Source: Chitinophagales bacterium
GTDB lineage: Bacteria > Bacteroidota > Bacteroidia > Chitinophagales > JADIYW01
DNA: 11,750 nt
Reading direction: 5' to 3'
Assembly: GCA_020848315.1 (NCBI GenBank)
Contig: JADLAH010000147.1
Span: 1-11,750, forward strand
Shown here: one piece after another, positions 1 through 7,375 of the stretch
Layout of the letters: the number at the start of each line of letters is the position of its first letter
Numbering within the stretch: the stretch's first letter is position 1
Made by a program: the position numbers and the translations under genes
Notes under the pieces: model-generated
What the model saw: only the letters and a program-made list of their open reading frames with translations
Told to the model about the DNA's origin: nothing
The model's database searches: none

Positions 1-91
1 GCAGGTGGACTTCGTATCCTTTTTCCAGCAGGATGTTCGCAACGTGATATCCGATATGACCGGCTGCTCCGGTTACAATAGCTTTCTTCAT
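1..91 (-). CDS. NAD(P)-dependent epimerase/dehydratase, N-terminal part only
   Basis: The reverse complement starts at the ATG at 91-89 and stays open for 30 codons to the window edge, so the rest of the gene lies to the left. The peptide begins [19 protein letters not shown] and carries the GxxGxxG dinucleotide-binding motif (GAAGHIG, residues 8-14) right after the first beta strand. This is typical of extended short-chain dehydrogenases such as NAD-dependent sugar epimerases, dihydroflavonol-reductase-like proteins and other SDR enzymes. Such enzymes often modify nucleotide sugars, which would suit the envelope genes next door, but thirty residues cannot fix the substrate. It is transcribed divergently from the acyltransferase block, with about 100 bp between the two starts. 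A weak -7-like TACTTTTA lies on the minus strand at 114-107. Confidence 0.8.
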   Translation of the reverse strand, partial: MKKAIVTGAAGHIGYHVANILLEKGYEVHL

Positions 92-191
92 AGGCAGATG
101 CTAAGATAAAAGTATTTTTTCAGTGTTCGAGATGTGAGGGTTATTTTGGCGATAAAAATATCCTATATTAGTGCCTTATGCAGTGCGTGAC

Positions 192-1412
192 ATGAGTTTT
201 TCAAATGATTACAGATTAAAGAATGTCTACTTGCCCCAGTTTGATGGCTTCAGGGGTTTCTTTTGTTTTACCATCCTGGTTATTCATCACCATTACTGGT
301 ATGTCAACATTCCTTCGAACATTGGCTACTTCACGATGCACAGTTTTTTTATTATGTCTTCCTTTCTGATTACGCGCTCGCTGATGATTGATAAACAGCG
401 TTCGGATAGTTTCAAGACTTTCTTTACCAAATTTTATATTAAAAGGACACTGCGGATTTTTCCGGTATATTTTGCTTATCTGTTGTTTACATTATTGATA
501 GGATTGCTGACTGCTCCGACGGTATATAAGCCCGTTTTAGGGATAATGTACGAGTTGAAATACTTCGGATGGATGTTGTTGACATTTACCTATAATTTCA
601 AAGATTTGTATGCCCTGTTTGCAGATTTGACTTATAATAAATCGCTCGCATTTCCGCATCTGTGGTCATTGTCTCTGGAAGAACAGTTTTATTTCATTGT
701 TCCATTTATGATATACTTTCTGAGCGAGAAGGCTCTAAAAAGACTGACGATTGCCATGATTATCCTGTTTCCGATTATCCGGGTGGTTGGTTATCAGTGG
801 CTATGTACCCTGACGGATGATAATATGCACCGTTCATTTATCTTATACAGATGTACCTTTTTTCAGTATGATGCTTTCTTTTACGGGACTTTCCTGGCTC
901 TGTTTGATATTAAATGGAGCGATAAGATCATGAATCTTATTTTTTACGCGCTGTTGTCAGCGTTTGTGCTGACAATACCTGTGAACGGATGGATACTGCA
1001 TCTGCAGACAGGGGAAAGTTTTGCACATATCATTACAGGTTATGATTTTATGACGAGAAACGGACAGTATATATACATCGATGTATTGGTGAATCTGCTT
1101 TGTACAGTATTTTTTTATTTGTGCTTCAAATCTGAAAACAGATTCAGTTTCTTCAGAAATAAATTTATTGTGGATGTAGGCGCCAGAATAACTTACAGTT
1201 CTTATGTTTACCAGTATATTTTTATAATACCTACGCTTTTATTTGTTTTTCCGTTCCTGCTCGAGCAACTGCAGATAGGCAGATTCGCGTCTGAACTGAT
1301 ATCGATGGTGTTGTCTGTGGCGGGATTGCTGTTACTTTCCCACTTCAGCTACATAACCTTAGAAACCTATTTCCTGAAAAAGAAAGATTATTTCCTGAGT
1401 AAAGTGAATTAG
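192..1412 (+). CDS. Acyltransferase-3 family integral membrane protein (first of three paralogs)
   Basis: Predicted polytopic inner-membrane O-acyltransferase of the acyltransferase-3 (OafA/YrhL-like) family. Members usually move acetyl or other acyl groups onto extracytoplasmic sugars. Using the ATG at 192 the protein has 406 residues, a normal length for a member without an SGNH domain. Visible motifs are FDGFRG (17-22), a histidine cluster in the first membrane segment (His32-34), an arginine-rich loop KRTLRIFPVYF (84-94), the hallmark FPHLWSLSLEEQFY (154-167) and FFQYDAFFYG (223-232). About ten hydrophobic segments follow one another to the end. An in-frame GTG at 171 would add seven residues. 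I prefer the ATG at 192 because it leaves a short pre-FDG tail like that of the next paralog. A TTTG at 145-148 and TATATTAG at 164-171 resemble a Bacteroidota promoter, but the spacing is short. The next gene is a close paralog 158 bp downstream. The substrate is unknown. Confidence 0.88.
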   Translation: MSFSNDYRLKNVYLPQFDGFRGFFCFTILVIHHHYWYVNIPSNIGYFTMHSFFIMSSFLITRSLMIDKQRSDSFKTFFTKFYIKRTLRIFPVYFAYLLFTLLIGLLTAPTVYKPVLGIMYELKYFGWMLLTFTYNFKDLYALFADLTYNKSLAFPHLWSLSLEEQFYFIVPFMIYFLSEKALKRLTIAMIILFPIIRVVGYQWLCTLTDDNMHRSFILYRCTFFQYDAFFYGTFLALFDIKWSDKIMNLIFYALLSAFVLTIPVNGWILHLQTGESFAHIITGYDFMTRNGQYIYIDVLVNLLCTVFFYLCFKSENRFSFFRNKFIVDVGARITYSSYVYQYIFIIPTLLFVFPFLLEQLQIGRFASELISMVLSVAGLLLLSHFSYITLETYFLKKKDYFLSKVN

Positions 1413-1491
1413 TTTTAAATATTTTAAATCCTGTAATTTATTTGAAAATCATTGTTTTGTATAATTTATTGTTGTAAAATCAATAGGTTTT

Positions 1492-1581
1492 ATGATGAAA
1501 AATTATTTAGATATTTTTGTTTCCATTTTTTATAGTATTTTTATAGTCTTCTATTTGATATACTTTTCATATGGAGCGTAA
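1492..1581 (+). CDS. Possible 29-residue hydrophobic leader/small membrane peptide
   Basis: An ATG at 1492 (preceded by a T-rich stretch, with a second ATG next to it at 1495) opens a frame of 29 codons that ends with TAA at 1579-1581. It overlaps the first 11 bases of the second acyltransferase in another frame. The peptide (MMKNYLDIFVSIFYSIFIVF, then LIYFSYGA) would form a single membrane segment. It could be a translational leader coupled to the downstream gene, or simply a chance product of very AT-rich DNA, where codons for F, I, Y and L arise easily. There is no recognisable ribosome-binding site and no family match that I know of. I treat it as speculative. Confidence 0.15.
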   Translation: MMKNYLDIFVSIFYSIFIVFYLIYFSYGA

Positions 1582-2767
1582 AAACGAAAATAAATATTTT
1601 GAACAGTTTGATGGCGCAAGAGGATTGCTGGCATTTTCCATTTTTATTTTACACCTGCATTTTACATACATAAAAGTGCCAAGTACGCTGGCGAACTTTA
1701 CATTGCATTCGTTCTTTGTAGCATCTGCTTATCTGATAACTACCATACTGTTAAGAGACAAGCAAAAATATGTTGCATTCGGAAGTTTTTTCAAACAGTT
1801 TTATATTAAAAGAATACTCCGCATTTTCCCGGTGTATTTTGGATATATTTTTGTGGTTCTGGTGTTGGCTATCTTACATAAGATGATATTGCGTCACGAT
1901 TTGGCAGGAGTACTTACAGAGTTTAAGCAATATGGTTATATGTTGATGACATTTACCTATAATTTTAAGGACTTGTATTGTATAACACAAGGTGATAATT
2001 CAATAGCGTCTTCTAATTTATTTCCCCATTTGTGGTCGATATCAATGGAAGAACAATTTTATATAATAATACCATTCTTAATTTATTTCCTTTCTTTAAA
2101 ATCTCTCAGGATATTAAGCATCTGTTGTATTCTATTGTTTCCCATCATAAGAATTGTCGGTTATGAGTGGCTAAAGAGTATATCAGATAATAATCTGCTC
2201 ATTGGCTTCACAATGATACGAAGCTCTGTTTTTCAATTCGATGCATTCTTTTACGGAATATTAATGGCTGTACTCCCTCCGTTGAATCTTAAACAAATCA
2301 GACGATTGTTTTATCTAAGCGTCGGATTACTTATATTTCAGGATATTGTTAATGTGCTTATGATTCAGTCAGAGTATAATATTCCAGCGTTTGAGATGAT
2401 ATCGAGATATGATATTTATGCAATGAATGGAGCGGCAAGATACATTGATGTTCTGCTAAACATCAGTTGTTTTGCATTTCTGTATCTGGTATTCAATACG
2501 CAAAATGAATTCCCTTTATTGCTCAATAACAGATTAGTTGAGTATGGTAAGTTCTCATTTGGTTCCTATGTATACCAATACATATTTATTCTTCCATCGT
2601 ATTACCTGCTTTTTAAAACTCTTGAAATCTATCTTCCTGTATTTGTTGCCGAACTAATATCGGCAATTATCTGCTTGGTCTGCATCATTCAATTCTCTAA
2701 ATGGAGTTACTATCGTTTTGAATTGAAATTTATAAAAATGAAAGATTACTTTTTAAAAAAAATATAA
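1571..2767 (+). CDS. Acyltransferase-3 family integral membrane protein (second paralog, AT-rich)
   Basis: A 398-residue predicted membrane O-acyltransferase, clearly paralogous to the gene before it. Both share FYIKRxLRIFPVYF (77-90 here), the FTYNFKDLY segment (128-136), LFPIIRxVGYxW (189-200) and FDAFFYG (223-229). The family signature FPHLWSISMEEQFY is at 151-164 and the first-helix histidines are His28 and His30. There are about ten membrane segments and no SGNH domain. The likely role is acylation of a surface sugar from the membrane, but the acyl donor and acceptor are not readable from sequence. Base composition is unusual: 2041-2100 has only 11 G/C in 60 bases, and ATA and TTA codons are common, in contrast to the GC-richer genes downstream. 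It sits between AT-rich gaps of 158 and 105 bp, so it may have its own promoter. I saw no convincing terminator or promoter in either gap. Confidence 0.87.
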   Translation: MERKNENKYFEQFDGARGLLAFSIFILHLHFTYIKVPSTLANFTLHSFFVASAYLITTILLRDKQKYVAFGSFFKQFYIKRILRIFPVYFGYIFVVLVLAILHKMILRHDLAGVLTEFKQYGYMLMTFTYNFKDLYCITQGDNSIASSNLFPHLWSISMEEQFYIIIPFLIYFLSLKSLRILSICCILLFPIIRIVGYEWLKSISDNNLLIGFTMIRSSVFQFDAFFYGILMAVLPPLNLKQIRRLFYLSVGLLIFQDIVNVLMIQSEYNIPAFEMISRYDIYAMNGAARYIDVLLNISCFAFLYLVFNTQNEFPLLLNNRLVEYGKFSFGSYVYQYIFILPSYYLLFKTLEIYLPVFVAELISAIICLVCIIQFSKWSYYRFELKFIKMKDYFLKKI

Positions 2768-2872
2768 AGTGGCCTTTTTCTTATAGCTGAATCTTTTTCA
2801 TTTTCTGATTTATTGGTAGTTTGCGGATGTTGTTTTATCTTCGGATGATATCTTTATTATTCTGTCCGTGCA

Positions 2873-4090
2873 ATGAAAGAAAGCAACACAACACTTAGCC
2901 CTGTTTCCAATTACAATGTGCTCTTTGGAGGTATGCGTGGTATATGCTGCCTTGCCATCATGTTGTTACATTACCCGTTCAAGAATATACATCTGCCGGT
3001 ACTTCCTGTATATGCTTTTCTGCATGCCTTTTTTATCATGTCTGCATATCTGGTTACCCGAAATTTGCTCATAGACAAAAGCAGGGCGAAAAGTTTTAAG
3101 CAACTGCTGAAAATATTCTACATAAAAAGAACGACCCGTATCTTTCCGGCTTATTTCCTGTACATATTTATCATGTTTGCTTTTGCGGCTGTTTTACATG
3201 CGGTAAAAGGGGATACGTTTGGACTGGGAACAGAAATAAAGCGTTATGGCTGGATGTTGTTTACCTTTACGTACAACCTGAAAATGTGGGTGGCGCTTCA
3301 TTTCAATTATGATGACTACATGAAGATTATCGCATTCCCACACTTATGGTCGATGAGTCTGGAAGAACAGTTTTATCTGATGATTATCTTCGTCGCAGGA
3401 TTGGGATCAATACGGTTTTTGCGCATGTTGTGTATAGTCGCAATTATCATTTTCCCTATTGTTAGAATTGCCGGTTTCTTCTGGATAAGTCAGGAAACAG
3501 ATGATATCTTTTTGCGTGCACTTTTGCTGATGCATTCTCCGTTTTTCCAGTTTGATGCTTTTTTCTATGGAATAGCACTATGCGTTTTTGATTTCAAAAA
3601 ACACAAGTGGATGCTTTATGTGATGGCGGCCACCGGCATACTGATTCTTTTCTTTAATTTTTTCAATGCCTATCTCTGTAGTCATCAGGAGCAGGTAGCC
3701 ATCGGACACACGCTCCGGGAAGAAAGATATATGTTCAATAACGGAGGTATTATCTTTTTGGATATTCTAGTAAACACTTTCTTTGCAACATGGTATCTCT
3801 GTCTGATTCATTATCCGGAAAAATTCAAGTGGCTGGGCTCTAAATTCATGACGCGTATGGGAGATATATCCTACAGTATGTATATTTTCCAGTTTATGTG
3901 CCTGTTTCCCGGAATGATAGTGGCGCATCTTTTGTCAAAATATATGTCGTGGTATATTGCAGATGCTGTTGGTGTGGCCGTCTTTTTCGGACTCACTTAC
4001 TGGGTGTCGGCACTCGTCTACAAATACGTAGAATTACCTGCGCTGGGCATCAAAGACAAATACCTTAAAAAAGTTTATGCAGAAAAATAA
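2873..4090 (+). CDS. Acyltransferase-3 family integral membrane protein (third paralog)
   Basis: A 405-residue third member of the tandem set, with the family signature FPHLWSMSLEEQFY at 155-168. It also has the arginine loop KRTTRIFPAYF (85-95), a single first-helix histidine His33, and FFQFDAFFYG (224-233). It differs from its siblings in the N-terminal motif: they read FDGxRG, while this one reads FGGMRG (18-23), so the usual aspartate is glycine. It is the most diverged of the three and ends in a basic, cytoplasmic-looking tail. Its TAA stop overlaps the ATG of the first GT-C gene (TAATG, 4088-4092), which implies translational coupling and a shared job with that glycosyltransferase. A surface-glycan O-acyltransferase is the most likely role; the substrate is unknown. 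Confidence 0.88.
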   Translation: MKESNTTLSPVSNYNVLFGGMRGICCLAIMLLHYPFKNIHLPVLPVYAFLHAFFIMSAYLVTRNLLIDKSRAKSFKQLLKIFYIKRTTRIFPAYFLYIFIMFAFAAVLHAVKGDTFGLGTEIKRYGWMLFTFTYNLKMWVALHFNYDDYMKIIAFPHLWSMSLEEQFYLMIIFVAGLGSIRFLRMLCIVAIIIFPIVRIAGFFWISQETDDIFLRALLLMHSPFFQFDAFFYGIALCVFDFKKHKWMLYVMAATGILILFFNFFNAYLCSHQEQVAIGHTLREERYMFNNGGIIFLDILVNTFFATWYLCLIHYPEKFKWLGSKFMTRMGDISYSMYIFQFMCLFPGMIVAHLLSKYMSWYIADAVGVAVFFGLTYWVSALVYKYVELPALGIKDKYLKKVYAEK

Positions 4091-5727
4091 TGCACCCGAA
4101 GAATGAAAATAACAGGCCGTTTCGTTCCCTGCTGCTACTGGCGGGAATGCTGGCGTTGTTGCTCGCCGGTATCCGCTGGGCGTGGCACCTGCCGCAGGTA
4201 ATGGATATCACCTTTGGCGATGAGGCCCAGTACCTGCGTTACGGAATCGATTGGCCGCACATCATTCAGAAAGACTGGGGGCCTTCCTACAATTGGTGGT
4301 ACAAAATTTTATCGCTGGTGCAGGGAAATCCGATAGATTTGTTTTATCTGAATTATCAGGTCACCGCTATCCTGTCGGCATTGCTGTTGTTTCTTTTTCT
4401 GATAAGATATCAGATAGCATTCGGCATCAGCTGGTGGCTCGCTTTCTGCTTTCTGTTGTCGCCGGTGGTGATTGATACCTGGCCGCGCGTGTCCCATTTT
4501 GCGGTCATCCTGTTGCTTTCCTGCTTGTTGCTCATCCGCAATGTCGCGTCGAATGCCGTGAAAATGTGTTGGGTGTCCTTCACTTTTTTTCTTGCCGCCT
4601 ATGCGCGTCCGGAATTATTCGCTTCGTTTGTATTGTCATTGCTGGTATTGCTGTATTTCCTGATAAAAGAAAGAAATAACTGGAAAAAATGGCTGCCGCT
4701 GCTGGCTGTACTGACTGGAATCATGGCGCTGGTTTTCGCAATATATCAACTGCCGGCCGACTCCTACAAAGGCATAGACAGAACGTATATCGCCTATTCA
4801 CAACACTATGCCATCAATTATTATTTGCAGTTTAAACCGGATTTTAATCCGATTTCTGAATGGATTGATTTTGCGCGTCAAACATTCGGCGACTGTAAGA
4901 ATGTAGGTTGTATTATACAAACTCATCCGGATTTGTTCTTCAAAAACTGTCTGTTCAATCTGCAGAATTATATGCTGACCTTGCTGCAATGGCTGACTGC
5001 CGCCTTATTTCCGGTGAAAATTATCGGCAAAAAAATCATCCATCTCGGCGTGTTGGCAGGCTTCTTCGGATTACTGGTGTTTGTGCTGGTGAATCAACCG
5101 GCCAGAGCGCGTTTCTTACAGCAATGCAAAGTCCATGCCTGGCTGTTGCTTATCTTGTTTCTCTTCGGTCTTCCAAGTATGGGCAGTGCCGTGATTATAT
5201 TTCCGCGCCATCACTACCTGCTGATGCACAGCATGTTGCTGGTGTTTGTGCTGGCGATGTTGCTGAACGCATTACCTTTTGTTCATAAGATAAAACCCGC
5301 CTACTGGCTGCTGTTTTTCGTGCCGTTCCTGATAAAATCACCGGCTGCCGCAAAGTATCAGTATTATCAGACCGAAGCGGAAAATAAAAACCAATGCAAT
5401 AAAAAGATAACGGAATATATCCGCGCTACACACGATGGTCGCCCGCATGTGGTGTTTTCCAATCACCTGAGCTTCAGCATGCTGCTGCCGCCCAATTTTT
5501 CCGATTTTAATACAGAATATGAATATAAACCAGGGATGGTGTTTTCAGAGATTCTTCAGGAAAAGAAGATTGATTATGTAGTGGTCAGGGATATTTTGCT
5601 GAAAGAAAAATTGTTGAGTCAGGATACCACCTGGATAAATTTCATGAAAAATCCTGCCGCCTATGGATTCGAAAAAGTCTTGTACGGAGAAGGCTGTGAC
5701 AGCTATTTACTAATAAAAAAACCATGA
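4090..5727 (+). CDS. Putative GT-C fold membrane glycosyltransferase (first of three paralogs)
   Basis: A 545-residue polytopic protein that I read as a GT-C type glycosyltransferase of the ArnT/PMT-like superfamily. These enzymes move sugars from polyprenyl-phosphate carriers on the outer face of the inner membrane. The evidence is one N-terminal membrane helix (about 13-32) followed by an acidic loop, MDITFGDEAQYLR (38-50). Asp44-Glu45 sit where GT-C enzymes carry their catalytic acid and resemble the DE-R-Y motif of ArnT. Other blocks shared with the two following paralogs are DWGPSYN (62-68), WPRVSHF (131-137), YARPE (171-175), QHYAINY (238-244) and FPRHHY (371-376). After the last helix (about 403-416) comes a soluble domain of about 130 residues with cysteines at 436 and 536. 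A loop cysteine pair lies at 269 and 274. The start overlaps the preceding stop, and the TGA overlaps the next ATG (ATGA, 5724-5727). Family placement is by motif and topology only. Confidence 0.72.
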   Translation: MHPKNENNRPFRSLLLLAGMLALLLAGIRWAWHLPQVMDITFGDEAQYLRYGIDWPHIIQKDWGPSYNWWYKILSLVQGNPIDLFYLNYQVTAILSALLLFLFLIRYQIAFGISWWLAFCFLLSPVVIDTWPRVSHFAVILLLSCLLLIRNVASNAVKMCWVSFTFFLAAYARPELFASFVLSLLVLLYFLIKERNNWKKWLPLLAVLTGIMALVFAIYQLPADSYKGIDRTYIAYSQHYAINYYLQFKPDFNPISEWIDFARQTFGDCKNVGCIIQTHPDLFFKNCLFNLQNYMLTLLQWLTAALFPVKIIGKKIIHLGVLAGFFGLLVFVLVNQPARARFLQQCKVHAWLLLILFLFGLPSMGSAVIIFPRHHYLLMHSMLLVFVLAMLLNALPFVHKIKPAYWLLFFVPFLIKSPAAAKYQYYQTEAENKNQCNKKITEYIRATHDGRPHVVFSNHLSFSMLLPPNFSDFNTEYEYKPGMVFSEILQEKKIDYVVVRDILLKEKLLSQDTTWINFMKNPAAYGFEKVLYGEGCDSYLLIKKP

Positions 5728-7370
5728 GCAAGATATCCGACATAAAAAGTATTCCTCAGCGGATGTCTCTTCGTTGGGCCGGCATAGCGGGCTTGCTTTT
5801 TTTTATTGTTGTGGGAATAAAATGGGGCTATCAGCTGCCGCAACATCTCGATATACTTTTTGGCGATGAAGCCGAATATATGCGCAACGGCCTCGATTTA
5901 TTTGAGGTGATTCGCAATGACTGGGGACCGACCTACAATATATGGTATAAGTTTTTATCGCTGTTCACGTCGGATACCATCACCTTGTATTATGCAAACT
6001 ATATCGCCGGTGCCGTGCTGACAGGCGGCCTGCTGATGCTGGTTTTGCTGGCATTGCGCTTGTCGCCGCCGGTTGCCCTCTACGCGTCGTTCTGCTTTTT
6101 TGTGTCCGGCATACAAATGAATACCTGGCCGCGGATATCTCATTTTGTGCTGTTACTTTTATTCGGAGCCATCCTCGTTTTTTCACGGATACGGTCTGCG
6201 GCGCTCCGTACTTTGGTCATCGCCATCGCGTGCTACTGGTGCGCCTACGCGCGCCCTGATCTGATGCTGGCGTTCTTCCTGATGCTGGCGGTAGCGGCAT
6301 GGCTGATGTATCAGGAAAGGGCACAATGGCGTTCTTTTTTGCCTGCCTTGTTGGTGTTGCTGTTGAGTGTGCTCTTTTTTCAAGGCATTTTCGGACAGCC
6401 GTCCGCTACGTATAAAGGCGGGTTAGACCGTTTGTACAGCGCTTTCTGCCAGCATTATGCCATCAACTATAGGTTTATGACGAATGCAGATTTTGATGCC
6501 GTTACCGAATGGATTGATTTCTGCCGAACAAAATTTCCGGATTGTTATACCATCGGTGATGTACTGAAAAACCATCCGCAGGAGTTCATACAGCATGTTC
6601 TTTTCAATGTGAAAAATTATTTATTGTTGCTCTTTTCGGCGTTGCTGTCATTGCTATTTCCACTGGCCATCATAAAAGGTAAAAAAGGATTGCTGCTGGC
6701 AATCGGACTGTTGTTGTTGCTGTTGTTTGCGACTTTATTCAACAAAGAAAAACGTAATAATTGGATGGCATTGCTGAAAGAACACCGCTTGCTGCTTTTG
6801 TTGCTGGCCATATTCGGATTGCCCAGCATGGGCATGAGTTGGGTGATTTTCCCGCGGCCGCACTATATGTTGTTGCATCTAATGTTGCCTTTGTTGTTGC
6901 TGACGCTGCTGTTGCAGGTGTGGTGGCAAGACAGATATCTGCCGGCTCGCTATTTTATGGTGTTGCTGGTGTTGCTGGCACTGGCCGCGCCAACAGCCGG
7001 GAAATACCCCTATCTGCAATACGGACAGGATATGCAAAATCATTGCAGTCAGCGACTAATCCGATTCCTGGAGAAAAAAAAGGATCAGCCTTATGTGGTC
7101 TTCACCAATTACCTGAATGTAACTTATATGCTCCCGAAAAATTTCAGTGAATTCAGTACGGAATTTGAATTGAAAAAGGGAATGTCTTTCGGGCTAGTTA
7201 TGAAAGATAAAAAAATAAATATCGTGCTGGTGAGCAGTAATATCCTGCAAAATCCGATGCTGAAGTCAGATACTACGTGGCAGCAGCTGATTGCCAATCC
7301 GGAAACATTGGGATTTGAAAAAGTGCGGTATAGTGATGCGTGCGAAAGCTATTTATTGATGAAGGAATAA
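5724..7370 (+). CDS. Putative GT-C fold membrane glycosyltransferase (second paralog)
   Basis: A 548-residue paralog of the flanking genes with the same order of blocks. The first helix is at about 18-34, LDILFGDEAEYMR (42-54) holds Asp48-Glu49, and DWGPTYN (66-72), WPRISHF (135-141), YARPD (175-179), QHYAINY (243-249) and FPRPHY (376-381) follow. A soluble C-terminal domain from about residue 430 has cysteines at 441 and 540. Unlike its siblings it lacks the second cysteine of the mid-protein CxxxxC pair: Cys274 is kept and the partner is Asp279. Cys267 lies nearby and might substitute. The coding DNA is rich in CTG/TTG leucine codons, for example 6690-6730 and 6877-6920, which makes near-repeat tracts. 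It is translationally coupled to the gene before it by ATGA and separated by only five bases from the gene after it. The predicted role is sugar transfer onto a lipid or glycan on the periplasmic side; donor and acceptor are unknown. Confidence 0.72.
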   Translation: MSKISDIKSIPQRMSLRWAGIAGLLFFIVVGIKWGYQLPQHLDILFGDEAEYMRNGLDLFEVIRNDWGPTYNIWYKFLSLFTSDTITLYYANYIAGAVLTGGLLMLVLLALRLSPPVALYASFCFFVSGIQMNTWPRISHFVLLLLFGAILVFSRIRSAALRTLVIAIACYWCAYARPDLMLAFFLMLAVAAWLMYQERAQWRSFLPALLVLLLSVLFFQGIFGQPSATYKGGLDRLYSAFCQHYAINYRFMTNADFDAVTEWIDFCRTKFPDCYTIGDVLKNHPQEFIQHVLFNVKNYLLLLFSALLSLLFPLAIIKGKKGLLLAIGLLLLLLFATLFNKEKRNNWMALLKEHRLLLLLLAIFGLPSMGMSWVIFPRPHYMLLHLMLPLLLLTLLLQVWWQDRYLPARYFMVLLVLLALAAPTAGKYPYLQYGQDMQNHCSQRLIRFLEKKKDQPYVVFTNYLNVTYMLPKNFSEFSTEFELKKGMSFGLVMKDKKINIVLVSSNILQNPMLKSDTTWQQLIANPETLGFEKVRYSDACESYLLMKE

Positions 7371-7375
7371 AAATT

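Noticed and set aside
1413..1570. Possible terminator or promoter in the AT-rich gap, including TTTTAAATATTTTAAA and TATAAT-like strings
   Set aside because: No stable GC stem and no correctly spaced -33/-7 pair; such strings are expected by chance in DNA this AT-rich.
4908..5288. 126-codon plus-strand frame inside the first GT-C gene
   Set aside because: Out-of-frame overlap within a gene whose own frame shares motif blocks with two paralogs; no independent evidence.
7340..7375. Upstream GTG start for the third GT-C gene
   Set aside because: It would overlap the preceding gene by 31 bases. The ATG at 7376 has a good ribosome-binding site and follows the upstream stop closely.
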